This document shows positions 1 to 8,553 of a DNA stretch of 22,742 nt, piece after piece. Made by a program: the position numbers and the translations under genes. Each line of letters opens with the position of its first letter. Within the stretch, counting starts at the first letter, position 1. The notes beneath the pieces were generated by a model. That model did not search any database. It was not told the origin of the DNA and worked only from the letters and a program-made list of their open reading frames with translations. Source of the DNA: Rhodocyclaceae bacterium UBA2271 (GTDB lineage Bacteria; Pseudomonadota; Gammaproteobacteria; Burkholderiales; Rhodocyclaceae); contig DDXB01000013.1 in the NCBI GenBank assembly GCA_002347405.1, positions 1 through 22,742 of the forward strand, read 5' to 3'.

Positions 1-811
1 CGGGAAAATAGGCGTTCTGCGGCAGTGGCGCGTTGCGTGTCGATACCTGGGTAAAGAAGGTGCGGTAGAAATCGATGAAACCCTTCAGGATGGTGTCGTA
101 TTCCTTCCAGAAACGGACTTCCTTGAGTGCTGCGCTACCGCCGACGATTTCCCAGCTCGGCAAGCCGTGCGGATAGCCGGTGAGGGCGAGGCGGCAGGTG
201 TCTGATTCGCTGGGCTTGAGAATCCGCAAGTCCAGTGCGTCGAAGAACGCCCGATAGACCTCCCGCAAGTAAGCCTGAAACAGGGAATGCTGGCCGCCGT
301 CGGTGAGGTTCGGGTTGTTCGGGTTGGCCAGCGGCGCGGCACGCAATGCGGCCTGGTCGAACACCATGAAATGGTTGTGCAGCATGCGGATGCTGGGCAC
401 GCCGGGCGAAGTGAGCGGCCAGGTGGCGTCGAGGCTGGCTTCGCCGGCCAGCACCAGGGCTGCAGCGGGATCGGGATAGCGTTCCAGCATGAACTCGATG
501 ATGATCTGGTTCATGCGATTCCAGACGTTCTTCGTGGCGTCCGGTACCTGGGTGCGTCGCACCGGCCGGCCAAGCGGATCGAGAATGCTCCGCGCGGTGT
601 TGTAAATGATCGAGCAATCGAATTCGTTGCTGTGGCCCAGTGCCTTGCGGTACAGCAGCAGGCCCTCGGGGTTCCTCAGCAAACCGTTGCTCTGTGCAAG
701 ATTCTCAAGATTCTCCGTGCTGTTGAAAAACTCGTTCTGTGTCATTCCCTCCGGCACTTCGAGGGGAATGGGGCGGAACGGGGTAACGATTTCTCTGGGG
801 GCGGATGTCAT
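1..811 (-). CDS. Unrecognised protein, C-terminus cut off by the window edge
   Basis: An uninterrupted frame reads from an ATG at 809-811 to the left edge, giving 270 visible residues with no stop. I do not recognise the family. It looks soluble: there is no signal peptide or membrane segment. Visible landmarks are an N-terminal MTSAPREIV start, a histidine-containing LHNHFMVF segment (residues 144-151), an asparagine/proline-rich stretch (about 162-168) and an aromatic-rich segment near 233-254. The paired histidines could bind metal or nucleotide, but that is speculation. An AAGG at 820-823 lies 8 nt before the ATG and supports this start. The gene begins 38 bp after the ClC stop on the same strand, so it is probably co-transcribed with it. 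Codon use looks like that of its neighbours. I am confident it is a gene because the frame stays open with sensible composition, but not of any function. Confidence 0.75.
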   Translation of the reverse strand, partial: MTSAPREIVTPFRPIPLEVPEGMTQNEFFNSTENLENLAQSNGLLRNPEGLLLYRKALGHSNEFDCSIIYNTARSILDPLGRPVRRTQVPDATKNVWNRMNQIIIEFMLERYPDPAAALVLAGEASLDATWPLTSPGVPSIRMLHNHFMVFDQAALRAAPLANPNNPNLTDGGQHSLFQAYLREVYRAFFDALDLRILKPSESDTCRLALTGYPHGLPSWEIVGGSAALKEVRFWKEYDTILKGFIDFYRTFFTQVSTRNAPLPQNAYFP

Positions 812-819
812 TGCTTGTG

Positions 820-823
820 CCTT
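820..823 (-). promoter_or_regulatory. Ribosome binding site of the left-edge gene
   Basis: On the minus strand AAGG lies 8 nt before the ATG at 809-811, inside the 38 bp gap after the ClC gene. It is modest but correctly spaced, and it decides the start of a gene whose end cannot be seen. Confidence 0.45.
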
Positions 824-849
824 GAAAAAAGATATTCGGGTAAGCGCGG

Positions 850-2217
850 TCAGTGAGCCGCTTTCTCGGGTGCCGGCTCTTTCGCCGGTGGGGCCGGGAT
901 GAAGGTGAGGAAACGTTCGGCGAGAGTGCGATAGAGCGGACGCGGGCAGACCAGCCGCGAAACGCCGGTGGCGATCATCGCCGTGGCCATCAGCGGCAGC
1001 ACCATTTCGTGGTTGTCGGTCATTTCCATGACGATCACGAAGGCGGTGATGGGGGCCTGCACCACACCGGCGAAGTAGGCGACCATCGCCAGCAGCACCA
1101 CGGCGCCGACCGGCGCGTAGGGCATGATCTCGGCGAGATTGAGGCCGAAGCCCGCTCCCACGGCAAGCGAGGGCGCAAAGATGCCGCCCGGAATGCCGCT
1201 GGCGTAGGAAACCAGGGTGGCGAGGAATTTCAGGATGCCATACTCCGCTGGCAACTGTCCGCTGGCTTCGAGGATGTGCCGGGCTTCGGTGTAGCCGGTG
1301 CCGTAAACGGTGCTGCCCGAAACCAGGCCGATAATGGCCAGGACAAAGCCGCACAGTGCGGCGAACGCCACCGGATGGGCGCGGGCCAGTTCGCCGGGGC
1401 GGCCGGGCAGGCCGCGCGACATGGCAATGAGCATGCGGGCGAACAGTCCGCCCAGCAGCCCGCAGGCGCCACCGCACAGCAACACGGCGATCCAGGCCTG
1501 ATCAAGCGGCAAGGCAGCGCCGGTGTGACCGAAGTAGGGCCGGTTGCCGAGGAGCGCGATCGAGGTGATGCCGGCCAGGATCACGCCGGTGAGGATGGTG
1601 CCATTGGTGCGGTGCTGAAACGAGGAACGGCTCATTTCCTCGATGGCAAAGACGATGCCGGCCAGCGGCGTGTTGAAGGCGGCAGCGACCCCGGCAGCGC
1701 CGCCGGCGAGGATCAGTCCATTTGCCGCTTGCACTCGCGAGAAACGCACCAGGCGTCCCAGGGAATGCATGATGGCGGCGCCGATCTGTACCGTCGGGCC
1801 CTCGCGGCCGACCGAGGCACCGCAACTCAGCCCGACCAGCGTCAGCAGGATCTTGCCGAAGGCGATGCGCAGGGACAGCACCCGGTCGCGGATCTGCGCT
1901 CTTTCGAGTGCGGCGATGGTCTGGGGAATGCCGCTACCCTGCGCGCCGGCGAAAAAGCGCTGCGTCAACCAGGTGACCGCGCCGAGCCCCAGCGGGGTGA
2001 TGAGTAGCGGCAGATAGGGGGAAAGCTCCAGCAGCAGGCGGTGATAGTGCTCGGCTTTTTCGGCGCCCAGTGCAAACAGCACTGCCGCCAGGCCGACGCC
2101 GATCGATCCGCCCCAGAACACCACTCCCCGCAGCCACAGACGCGGCGAGAGGAAGCGGTGGCGAAAGCGTTTGAATTCAGGCGTTTGAAAAGTTCGGTTG
2201 AATCTCTTGAACGGCAT
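850..2217 (-). CDS. ClC-family H+/Cl- exchange transporter
   Basis: An inner-membrane ClC protein of 455 residues, about the length of bacterial ClC proteins without CBS domains. The three anion-selectivity motifs are visible: GSGIP (94-98), GREGP (137-141) and GIFAP (345-349). The gating glutamate of GREGP is E139. The inner proton-transfer glutamate, E203 in the E. coli protein, matches the IEEM at 192-195, and the chloride-coordinating tyrosine matches Y429 in PLY. With both glutamates present it should be a 2Cl-/H+ antiporter rather than a passive channel (family knowledge). Many hydrophobic helices cover about 30-425, and the charged proline/alanine-rich tail (440-455) is not a CBS domain. 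The gene starts 16 bp after the glycosidase stop; its own ribosome site is weak, so it may depend on coupling. Being last but one in a trehalose cluster suggests a role in ion balance under osmotic or acid stress, which is inference. Confidence 0.95.
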   Translation of the reverse strand: MPFKRFNRTFQTPEFKRFRHRFLSPRLWLRGVVFWGGSIGVGLAAVLFALGAEKAEHYHRLLLELSPYLPLLITPLGLGAVTWLTQRFFAGAQGSGIPQTIAALERAQIRDRVLSLRIAFGKILLTLVGLSCGASVGREGPTVQIGAAIMHSLGRLVRFSRVQAANGLILAGGAAGVAAAFNTPLAGIVFAIEEMSRSSFQHRTNGTILTGVILAGITSIALLGNRPYFGHTGAALPLDQAWIAVLLCGGACGLLGGLFARMLIAMSRGLPGRPGELARAHPVAFAALCGFVLAIIGLVSGSTVYGTGYTEARHILEASGQLPAEYGILKFLATLVSYASGIPGGIFAPSLAVGAGFGLNLAEIMPYAPVGAVVLLAMVAYFAGVVQAPITAFVIVMEMTDNHEMVLPLMATAMIATGVSRLVCPRPLYRTLAERFLTFIPAPPAKEPAPEKAAH

Positions 2218-2233
2218 CGTCTTGACGTAATAT

Positions 2234-3400
2234 TCAGAAAATCTTTTTTGTTAGTCCCTCAAGGGCCAGCAGGAAAAGCGCGGCATTCCAGGTTTGTCCG
2301 GCCATCCCCTCGTGGGTGCCGCGCACCCCGTGGAACCATTCGGTAAACCGCCAGTCGCAGGCTGCATTGGCTTGGGCCAGGCGTTCAAGTTCGTTTACTG
2401 CGAGGTTTTTGCGTCCCGCGGCGGCCAGCGCCAGCACCCAGAAGCCGCCGATCATGGGCCACACGCCGCCATTATGATAGCGATGCGGCAGGTTCTGGCG
2501 ATGCCGTGCCATGTAGGGACGCCACTGACAACTATCCTGCTGAAGCGGGGTCAGCACGGATAGCCCCGGATGTGCCGTGGGATGCACGGCGATGGTGTTC
2601 AGGATGCGGCGGCGGCGGTGGTCGTCGGGTAGGCCCATCAATATGGCGAGCAGATTGCCCAGTACGTCACCTTCTTCACCCCAGAAGGAAAGATTGGCGA
2701 AGCTCAGATAAAGCTCGCGGTTGGCGGTGCGGCGGCTTGCGTAATGGATCAGCAGGCGCAGCCGCTTGTAGTCCGGCAAGTGGCTGCCGGGCATGAACAG
2801 CCAGTTGGCGTGCTGCTTGGTCAGCAGCATACCCGGCAGGCGGTAGAGCTTTTTCACATAGAGCCAGAGGGCGTTCGTGTACAACACAAAACCGGAGCGC
2901 GGCATGATGTCGGCCCAGTCGCTGGCTTCGTTCTGTTGCAGCAGATAAATCAGTGGGTGTTCCTGGCAGGCCAGCCAGGCCAGGGCGCGCCGGATGCGCG
3001 CGCGATGCCGGTATTCCGAATTGCCAGCGGTCGCCTGGTCGACCAGCTTGATGGCAATCAGCCACCAGAGCGTGGCGTCGATGCAGCCGAGATACCAGAA
3101 ATCGCCACGTTCCGCCGCTGGCTCGACAAACTTGGGAATCTGGCCATTCGCGGCCTGGTGCTTGGCCAGCGAAACCAGCGTGCGCCGGGCGCCGCGGATC
3201 AGCACTGGATCGCCGCTGCGTGCGGCGGCAATGGCGCACAGCGCGCCGTCGCGACCGAAGACCCGGTCGTAGCCACGCGCCATGGCCTTGTCGGTCGAGC
3301 GTGCTGCCAGAAAGCCGTGCGGACCTAGGTTTTCGTGGAGCAGGGCGATGGAACGATGGGTACATTCCTCGATCAGAGCGGTGCCGTCCAGCGCCATCAC
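2234..3400 (-). CDS. (alpha/alpha)6-barrel glycosidase, amylo-alpha-1,6-glucosidase-like or GH100-like
   Basis: A soluble protein of 388 residues resembling six-hairpin glycosidases: the C-terminal catalytic part of glycogen debranching enzymes and the GH100 neutral invertases. Features that fit are FGRDG (48-52), NEASDWADIMPRSG (157-170) with likely catalytic acids D161 and D164, YHNGGVWP (308-315), and a C-terminal TEWFHG then GQTWNAALFLLA (353-379), a layout shared with the end of GH100 enzymes. The likely role is hydrolysis of an alpha-glucoside or branch point in glucan, but the substrate cannot be read from sequence. The start is a tandem GTG-ATG (3400 and 3397); a strong GGAGGT at 3407-3412 sits 6 nt from the GTG and 9 nt from the ATG. 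With the GTG it overlaps the preceding stop by 4 bp, so translation is probably coupled to the MalQ-TreY gene. It has no signal peptide and should act in the cytoplasm. Confidence 0.75.
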   Translation of the reverse strand: MMALDGTALIEECTHRSIALLHENLGPHGFLAARSTDKAMARGYDRVFGRDGALCAIAAARSGDPVLIRGARRTLVSLAKHQAANGQIPKFVEPAAERGDFWYLGCIDATLWWLIAIKLVDQATAGNSEYRHRARIRRALAWLACQEHPLIYLLQQNEASDWADIMPRSGFVLYTNALWLYVKKLYRLPGMLLTKQHANWLFMPGSHLPDYKRLRLLIHYASRRTANRELYLSFANLSFWGEEGDVLGNLLAILMGLPDDHRRRRILNTIAVHPTAHPGLSVLTPLQQDSCQWRPYMARHRQNLPHRYHNGGVWPMIGGFWVLALAAAGRKNLAVNELERLAQANAACDWRFTEWFHGVRGTHEGMAGQTWNAALFLLALEGLTKKIF

Positions 3401-6400
3401 GCCTTGACCTCCGCAACCAGCAGGGCCACCGGAAAGCAGTTCAGCAACTGACCCAATGCCAGATTGCGGGACGCCGGGTGGGGTTCGCCAGTGAGGGCAT
3501 TATCCCACTCGAGTGCGGCGAGGTTTTCCGGCAGTTCGATGGCGGTATCGCCCCAGACGTCTGTCCCCAACGGCAGGGCATGCCGGTCGCCCAGCAGTCG
3601 TGCCAGCAGGAGCGGCACGATGGCGATCAAATAGCGCCCGGCGTGGCCGCGGGCGAAGGCGCAGATGTGGCTGGCGCTCGCGCCGCGCACTGTCAGGGGA
3701 AGGTAGTCGCCGTCACGGAACACCGCCGGCCAGCGTGCGCGCAGGGCCAGGGTTTGCCAGAGGGTGTACAGCTTGATGCGGCCATCTGTCATGTCCGTCA
3801 CCAGCGGTTGCAGCCGTTGCGGCCATTCCGCGGGTGGCGCGTCGACCAGTGCCTTCACTTCGGCCAGCATTGCATTACGCTGCACGAAGTCGATCGGGCG
3901 GCGGTTGTCCGGGTCGACCAGGTTGAACTGCCAGAGTTCGCAGCCCTGATAGATATCCGGCACGCCGGGCGAGGCGAGCTTGATCAGTGTTTGCGACAAG
4001 CTGTTGAACAGGCCATAACGGGCGATCGGTTGGGCGATCGGCACGAAGTCGGCGAGGAACAGGTTTTTCTCGCCGGGCGACAGCAGGGCCAGGACGAAGT
4101 CGCTCATGACGGTTTCGTAAGCGGTATTCACATTGACCCAACTGCTGTGCTCCTTGCCTTCGCGCAGGGCCTTGATCATGTAGGCGTCGATGCGGGCGCG
4201 ATAGTCGGCCAGCCCCGCTTCGTCGGGCAGGTCGAGTGGCCAGGTGCCGATGAGGGTCTGGTAAAGCAGGTACTCGTCATTGCGCGACGGCGCCGCGCTG
4301 CCATCGACAACGCGCTTGCGACCGCGATTCAAGCGGCTCCAGCGGCGCAACATCAGCTTCCAGGCCGCCGGCATTTCGGAAATTACGTTGAGGCGCGCGC
4401 GCATGTCTTCCGAGCGCTTGCTGTCATGCGTGGAGGTGGCCAGCATATTGTGCGGCCAGCGCGCAGCGCGCGCGCGCGTAGCGGCGTGAAAGGCGGCCAC
4501 GGATATGCCGAAACGGCGTGGCTCGCCGCCGACATCGTTCAGCGAGGTCAGCCGATGGTAGCGGTAGAACGCGGTGTCCTCGACACCCTTGGCCATCACC
4601 GGCGAGGTGAACTGCTGGAACTTCATGGCGAAGGCCTGCACCCGCTCGCGGAACGTGGCGCTGCGGCCACGGGCGATCTCGGTGGTCAGCACGCCCTGCA
4701 GGAAGTCGTGGATGCCGGTGTCGGCGGCGGGGCTGCGCTTCTTGGCCACCGCCACGGCCCAGACGATGTGGCGGCGGTCGTCGGCGGACAGGTGTCCGTT
4801 GGTGACGTAGCTGCGATAGACCGGGAAACAGGCCACCACTTCCGTGAGGGCATCGCGCAGGCCGTTCAGCGTGAAGTCGCAGGTGTCGCGGCTGGCGTTG
4901 GCAATGCGCGCCAGGCGCGTGGCCAGCACGTTCAGCTCGCTCGAAAGCGCGGTGCGCATGATGAGTTTCTTGGCCGTGTAGGCAAGCGTGTCGAAATCCT
5001 CGTTCATGCCGGCAAAGTCGCGGTAGATGCGCGTCATGCGCTTTTCCGCCGCGCAATCGACAAACAGGTTGTTGACCAGGTTGGCGAAGCGGTAGCCGGT
5101 GGCGCCGTGGATCGGCCAGTCATCGGGCAGGCGCTCGTGGTCGGCGAGGATCTTCTCGATCACCAGGTACAGGGGCAGCGGCTCGCCCGGTTCCGGCCGC
5201 CGGCCGCCGGCAACTTCCTGCAGGCGGCGGAAGTAGCCACCGGGGTCGTAGAGGCCGTCGGGATGGTCGATGCGCAGGCCTTCGATCTTGCCCGCCGCGA
5301 GCAGGTCGATGACGAGGCGGTGGGTGGCCTCGAACACGGCAGGTTCATCCATGCGCAGGGCGGCGAGGTCGTTGATGTCGAAAAAGCGTCGGTAATTGAT
5401 CTCGTCCGAGGCGACTCGCCAATAGGCCAGGCGGTAGCCCTGTAACTGGATCAGGTCGTGCAGCAGGTCGAAGCTGCCCGGGTCGCCGGGGCGGCCATTG
5501 AAAACCGCCAGATTGATGGCGATATGGCTGGCGATCTCGGGACAGGATGCGCCGAGGGCGGCGAGATGGCGTTTGTGCACTTTCTTGTCGCGCTGCCGCT
5601 CGGCCATGCGCGCAGGATTGGTATCGGTGCGTGACGGGAGGTGGCCGAAGGCGGTCAGCAGGGCTTGCAGTTCGGTGTAGCGCGGATCGTATTCGCCGAG
5701 GGTGGTGGCGAGTTCCTCGCTGCGGTAGCGCACGATGGCCGGATAGGTGGCGGGGTCCACCGGCAGTCGGTGCTGGTAATAGAACAGGCTGAATTCACCG
5801 TGCGCAGTGTCGTAGTCGAGGCGCAGTTCGCCATGGTTCAACACCGTGCCGTAGTGGTCGCCGAGCATGGGCAGCAGGACCTTGCCGCGCAGCACCGGGT
5901 TGAGGGGCTCCCAGTCGATGTCGAAGAAGGCACCCCAGGCGGAGGCCGGGCCATTCTCCAGCACATCCAGCCACCAGGCGTTGTCGGCGCCCATGATGCC
6001 CATGTGATTGGGGACGACATCGAGGATCTGGCCCAGTTCATGCGCCTTGAGGGCGGCGACGAACGTTTCGAATTCCTGCGGGGTACCGATTTCCGGGTTC
6101 AGCGCGGCATGGTCGACGATGTCATAGCCGTGGCCGCTGCCGGGGCGCGCCTTGAGGTAGGGCGAGGCGTAACAGTGGCTGATACCGAGTTCGGCAAGAT
6201 AGGGGATGAGAGTCGTAGCCTGCGCAAAAGTGAATTCGCGATTGAACTGGAGCCGGTAGGTGGCACGCGGTATGACGGCGTGCCGGCTGGACGGGGCTAC
6301 CTCGTCATGAGGCGTCACCGCGCTGCCGCGTTCGTGCCGCAAAGCTTCGGCCACCGCGCTGAAGCGGCTGTCGGCGCGCCAGTCTTCGAGGTCGTTGGGC

Positions 6401-8553
6401 AGGCGGCGCTGCCAGTTGGGGTGCTGGTCGTCACGGCTGCCCGGCAGGTTGACCTGCTCGACCACGTCGAAGATGTCTTCGGGTTGCACCAGCAGCAGTT
6501 GCGCCGGTGTGCGTGCCAGGAAGGTATGAATGGCGACGACGAAGGGCGGCGTGATGTCGGGCATCGACACCGGATGGACACCGATGCCTTCTGGCAGCAG
6601 GCCTTCGCGTTCCAGCGCCATGAGGAAGCGCGCACGGTCCATGGCGCGTTCTTCGATGCGCTTGTCGCGCTGTTCCGTGGTGGGAAACAGTCGCAACTTG
6701 GCGCGGGTGTCAAGATCGTCGCCCTTCCAGAATCCGCGCAGGGTGGGCAGGTCGTGCGTGCTGACAGAAACCAGGGCCTGACGAGGATAGTTGGCCGGGG
6801 ACTGGAATCCGCCATCCGTCGTGCGCTCGAAGAAAAAGGGATGGTAGGAGAGCACGCCGGCTTCTGCGAGGCGCTCGCGGAAGCCTTCGGGTACCGTGCC
6901 GAGGTCTTCGCCGATCACCAGGCAATGGTTGCGCTGGCTTTCGAGGGCGAGGATGCCGAGCAGGTCATCCAGCGGATTGGCAACATAGGCGCCCTGCTCG
7001 GGCGACAATCCGGCCGGCACCCAGAAGACGCGCTCCAGCGCCATGGCATGGTCGATGCGCAGCGCGCCGCAGTGGCGCATGTTGGCGCGCAGCATGTCGA
7101 TGAAGGGTGCATAGGCGGCTTCGCGCAGCTGATGCGGCACGAGGGGCGGCAGTCCCCAGTCCTGGCCGAGCAAGTTGTAATCATCGGGCGGCGCGCCGGC
7201 GTAGGCATTCGCAGCGAAGGCATCCTGCCCGCCCCAGGCTTCCGAGCCGCCCGGATGGACGCCCAGCGCCATGTCCTGATAGAGGCCGACGCCCAGGCCG
7301 TGGCGCCAGGATTGCAGGCCAATCGCGGCGAGTTGCTCGTCGGCCAGCCACTGCAACCAGGCGAAGAACTCTACCGCAGTGGCGTGCTCTGTCGCGAAGG
7401 CGGCGACTGCCGGCGCTTCGGGGTGCCGATATTCCTCTGGCCAGGCCGGCCAGCCCCAGACAGCCGGATTCTCGTGCCGGAAATGAGCCTGCAGTGCTTC
7501 GAAACGCGCATGGTGCTCCAGTGCTGCACCGCCTACTTCACGGAAACGGCGGAAGGCGCGCGCGCGGTCACTGTCGTTGGCAAGGTGATGTTCGCGAAAG
7601 TGGCTATGGAGCAAGGTGAGTACTTCGCGCTTGGCTCCGGCGATAGCCGGGTAGCTGACCTGTGCGTTGCTGCGCAGGCGCCGCAGGCGCGCCTGGAAGC
7701 GTTCGCTGACAACCAGTTGGCGGGCTGTCGCACACTCGGCGAATTCCGCTACGGCTTCGACATCGATGTACATGAAGTTGACGAAGCAGCGACTCGACGG
7801 GCTGTAGGGACTGATGCGCCCTGGATCGTCGGGAAACAGGGCGTGCAGGGGATTGACGCCGACCACGCCGCCGCCGCTTGCCGCTGTCAGGTCGACCAGT
7901 TCGCGCAGGTCGCTGAAGTCGCCGATGCCCCAGTTGCGCCGCGAGCGCAGGCTGTAGAGTTGCACGGTCGGTCCCCAGACGCGATTGTCCCCGCCCACGG
8001 CAGCCGGCTGGTAGCAGGCCGGCGGGGTGATGATCAGGCTCATGGCGGCCTGCATCTGGACTTCAGGTCCGGGCTGCTCGACTTCGAGGCGATAGTAGCC
8101 GGGGTTTGCCAGGGGCGGCAGCTGTAGTTCGCTGCGGATGTATTGCCCACCTGCCAATTTCTGATTGCTCAGGCCGGGCAGTTCGGCGGGGATGAATTCA
8201 CCTGTTGTCGTGCTACCGTCTTCCCCGGTCAGGATCCAGCGGTGCGTGTGGCCAGACCGCGCCGCCGGCAGCGTGAGCGGTACGCCGGGTGCGGCATTGC
8301 TGGGCACCACCATGACCGGTGGTAGCGGCCGGCGCCATTCGCGCTCGTCCAGTTCACGCAGCAGGGCCGCCGGGTCGGCATCAATCGCCTCGGTTGGAAA
8401 ATGCATGGCGGCCAGCAGTGCGCGCCGCGTGGCGTCGCTGGTGGCATTGCGCTTGTTCCAGATATCGATGTATTCGGTGGCGATGCCGCAGCGCGTGGCG
8501 AGTTGCGCCAGGGCGTCGGATTGCTTGCGCGTGCCAGGTGTTTTGCGGGTCAT
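3397..8553 (-). CDS. Bifunctional 4-alpha-glucanotransferase / maltooligosyltrehalose synthase (MalQ-TreY fusion)
   Basis: One unbroken frame of 1718 residues joins two cytoplasmic glucan enzymes. Residues about 1-190 are a MalQ-type N-terminal accessory region and about 190-735 the GH77 domain: SPYSPSS (248-254), nucleophile D501 in LRIDH, acid/base E549 in GEDLG, and D601 in STHD. TreY (GH13) starts near 758 with TYRLQF (765-770), then DVVPNHM (845-851), nucleophile D1096 in GLRIDH, E1133 in VIEK, and D1377 in STHDSKR. MalQ moves glucan segments between maltodextrins. TreY turns the reducing-end bond of a maltodextrin into an alpha,alpha-1,1 trehalosyl end, the substrate of TreZ encoded just upstream. 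The short linker (about 735-757) is charged and probably flexible. The start ATG overlaps the treZ stop by 4 bp. This fusion type is known (a bifunctional MalQ/TreY model, PRK14507, exists), and all catalytic residues are present in both halves. Confidence 0.95.
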   Translation of the reverse strand: MTRKTPGTRKQSDALAQLATRCGIATEYIDIWNKRNATSDATRRALLAAMHFPTEAIDADPAALLRELDEREWRRPLPPVMVVPSNAAPGVPLTLPAARSGHTHRWILTGEDGSTTTGEFIPAELPGLSNQKLAGGQYIRSELQLPPLANPGYYRLEVEQPGPEVQMQAAMSLIITPPACYQPAAVGGDNRVWGPTVQLYSLRSRRNWGIGDFSDLRELVDLTAASGGGVVGVNPLHALFPDDPGRISPYSPSSRCFVNFMYIDVEAVAEFAECATARQLVVSERFQARLRRLRSNAQVSYPAIAGAKREVLTLLHSHFREHHLANDSDRARAFRRFREVGGAALEHHARFEALQAHFRHENPAVWGWPAWPEEYRHPEAPAVAAFATEHATAVEFFAWLQWLADEQLAAIGLQSWRHGLGVGLYQDMALGVHPGGSEAWGGQDAFAANAYAGAPPDDYNLLGQDWGLPPLVPHQLREAAYAPFIDMLRANMRHCGALRIDHAMALERVFWVPAGLSPEQGAYVANPLDDLLGILALESQRNHCLVIGEDLGTVPEGFRERLAEAGVLSYHPFFFERTTDGGFQSPANYPRQALVSVSTHDLPTLRGFWKGDDLDTRAKLRLFPTTEQRDKRIEERAMDRARFLMALEREGLLPEGIGVHPVSMPDITPPFVVAIHTFLARTPAQLLLVQPEDIFDVVEQVNLPGSRDDQHPNWQRRLPNDLEDWRADSRFSAVAEALRHERGSAVTPHDEVAPSSRHAVIPRATYRLQFNREFTFAQATTLIPYLAELGISHCYASPYLKARPGSGHGYDIVDHAALNPEIGTPQEFETFVAALKAHELGQILDVVPNHMGIMGADNAWWLDVLENGPASAWGAFFDIDWEPLNPVLRGKVLLPMLGDHYGTVLNHGELRLDYDTAHGEFSLFYYQHRLPVDPATYPAIVRYRSEELATTLGEYDPRYTELQALLTAFGHLPSRTDTNPARMAERQRDKKVHKRHLAALGASCPEIASHIAINLAVFNGRPGDPGSFDLLHDLIQLQGYRLAYWRVASDEINYRRFFDINDLAALRMDEPAVFEATHRLVIDLLAAGKIEGLRIDHPDGLYDPGGYFRRLQEVAGGRRPEPGEPLPLYLVIEKILADHERLPDDWPIHGATGYRFANLVNNLFVDCAAEKRMTRIYRDFAGMNEDFDTLAYTAKKLIMRTALSSELNVLATRLARIANASRDTCDFTLNGLRDALTEVVACFPVYRSYVTNGHLSADDRRHIVWAVAVAKKRSPAADTGIHDFLQGVLTTEIARGRSATFRERVQAFAMKFQQFTSPVMAKGVEDTAFYRYHRLTSLNDVGGEPRRFGISVAAFHAATRARAARWPHNMLATSTHDSKRSEDMRARLNVISEMPAAWKLMLRRWSRLNRGRKRVVDGSAAPSRNDEYLLYQTLIGTWPLDLPDEAGLADYRARIDAYMIKALREGKEHSSWVNVNTAYETVMSDFVLALLSPGEKNLFLADFVPIAQPIARYGLFNSLSQTLIKLASPGVPDIYQGCELWQFNLVDPDNRRPIDFVQRNAMLAEVKALVDAPPAEWPQRLQPLVTDMTDGRIKLYTLWQTLALRARWPAVFRDGDYLPLTVRGASASHICAFARGHAGRYLIAIVPLLLARLLGDRHALPLGTDVWGDTAIELPENLAALEWDNALTGEPHPASRNLALGQLLNCFPVALLVAEVKA
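3407..3412 (-). promoter_or_regulatory. Strong ribosome binding site inside the end of malQ-treY
   Basis: GGAGGT on the minus strand lies within the last codons of the fusion gene, 6 nt before a GTG and 9 nt before an adjacent ATG. It lets the glycosidase gene be translated both by coupling and by fresh initiation. The spacing fits either start. Confidence 0.6.

Noticed and set aside
824..870. Possible terminator after the ClC gene: a GCGG...CCGC stem and a later T6 run on the minus strand
   Set aside because: The stem is only 4 bp and the T-run starts about 15 nt beyond it, so it does not have intrinsic-terminator form.
4466..4478. 13 nt alternating GC run that might form Z-DNA
   Set aside because: It lies inside the TreY half where the code gives an Ala/Arg-rich stretch, so codon choice in a GC-rich gene explains it.
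3220..8127. Long open frames on the plus strand (about 741 codons from 3220 and 828 codons from 5641)
   Set aside because: They lie exactly opposite the MalQ-TreY and glycosidase genes, whose motifs are unmistakable. Their translations are rich in Arg, Gly, Ala, Val and Gln with no recognisable domain, as expected for the shadow strand of GC-rich coding DNA.
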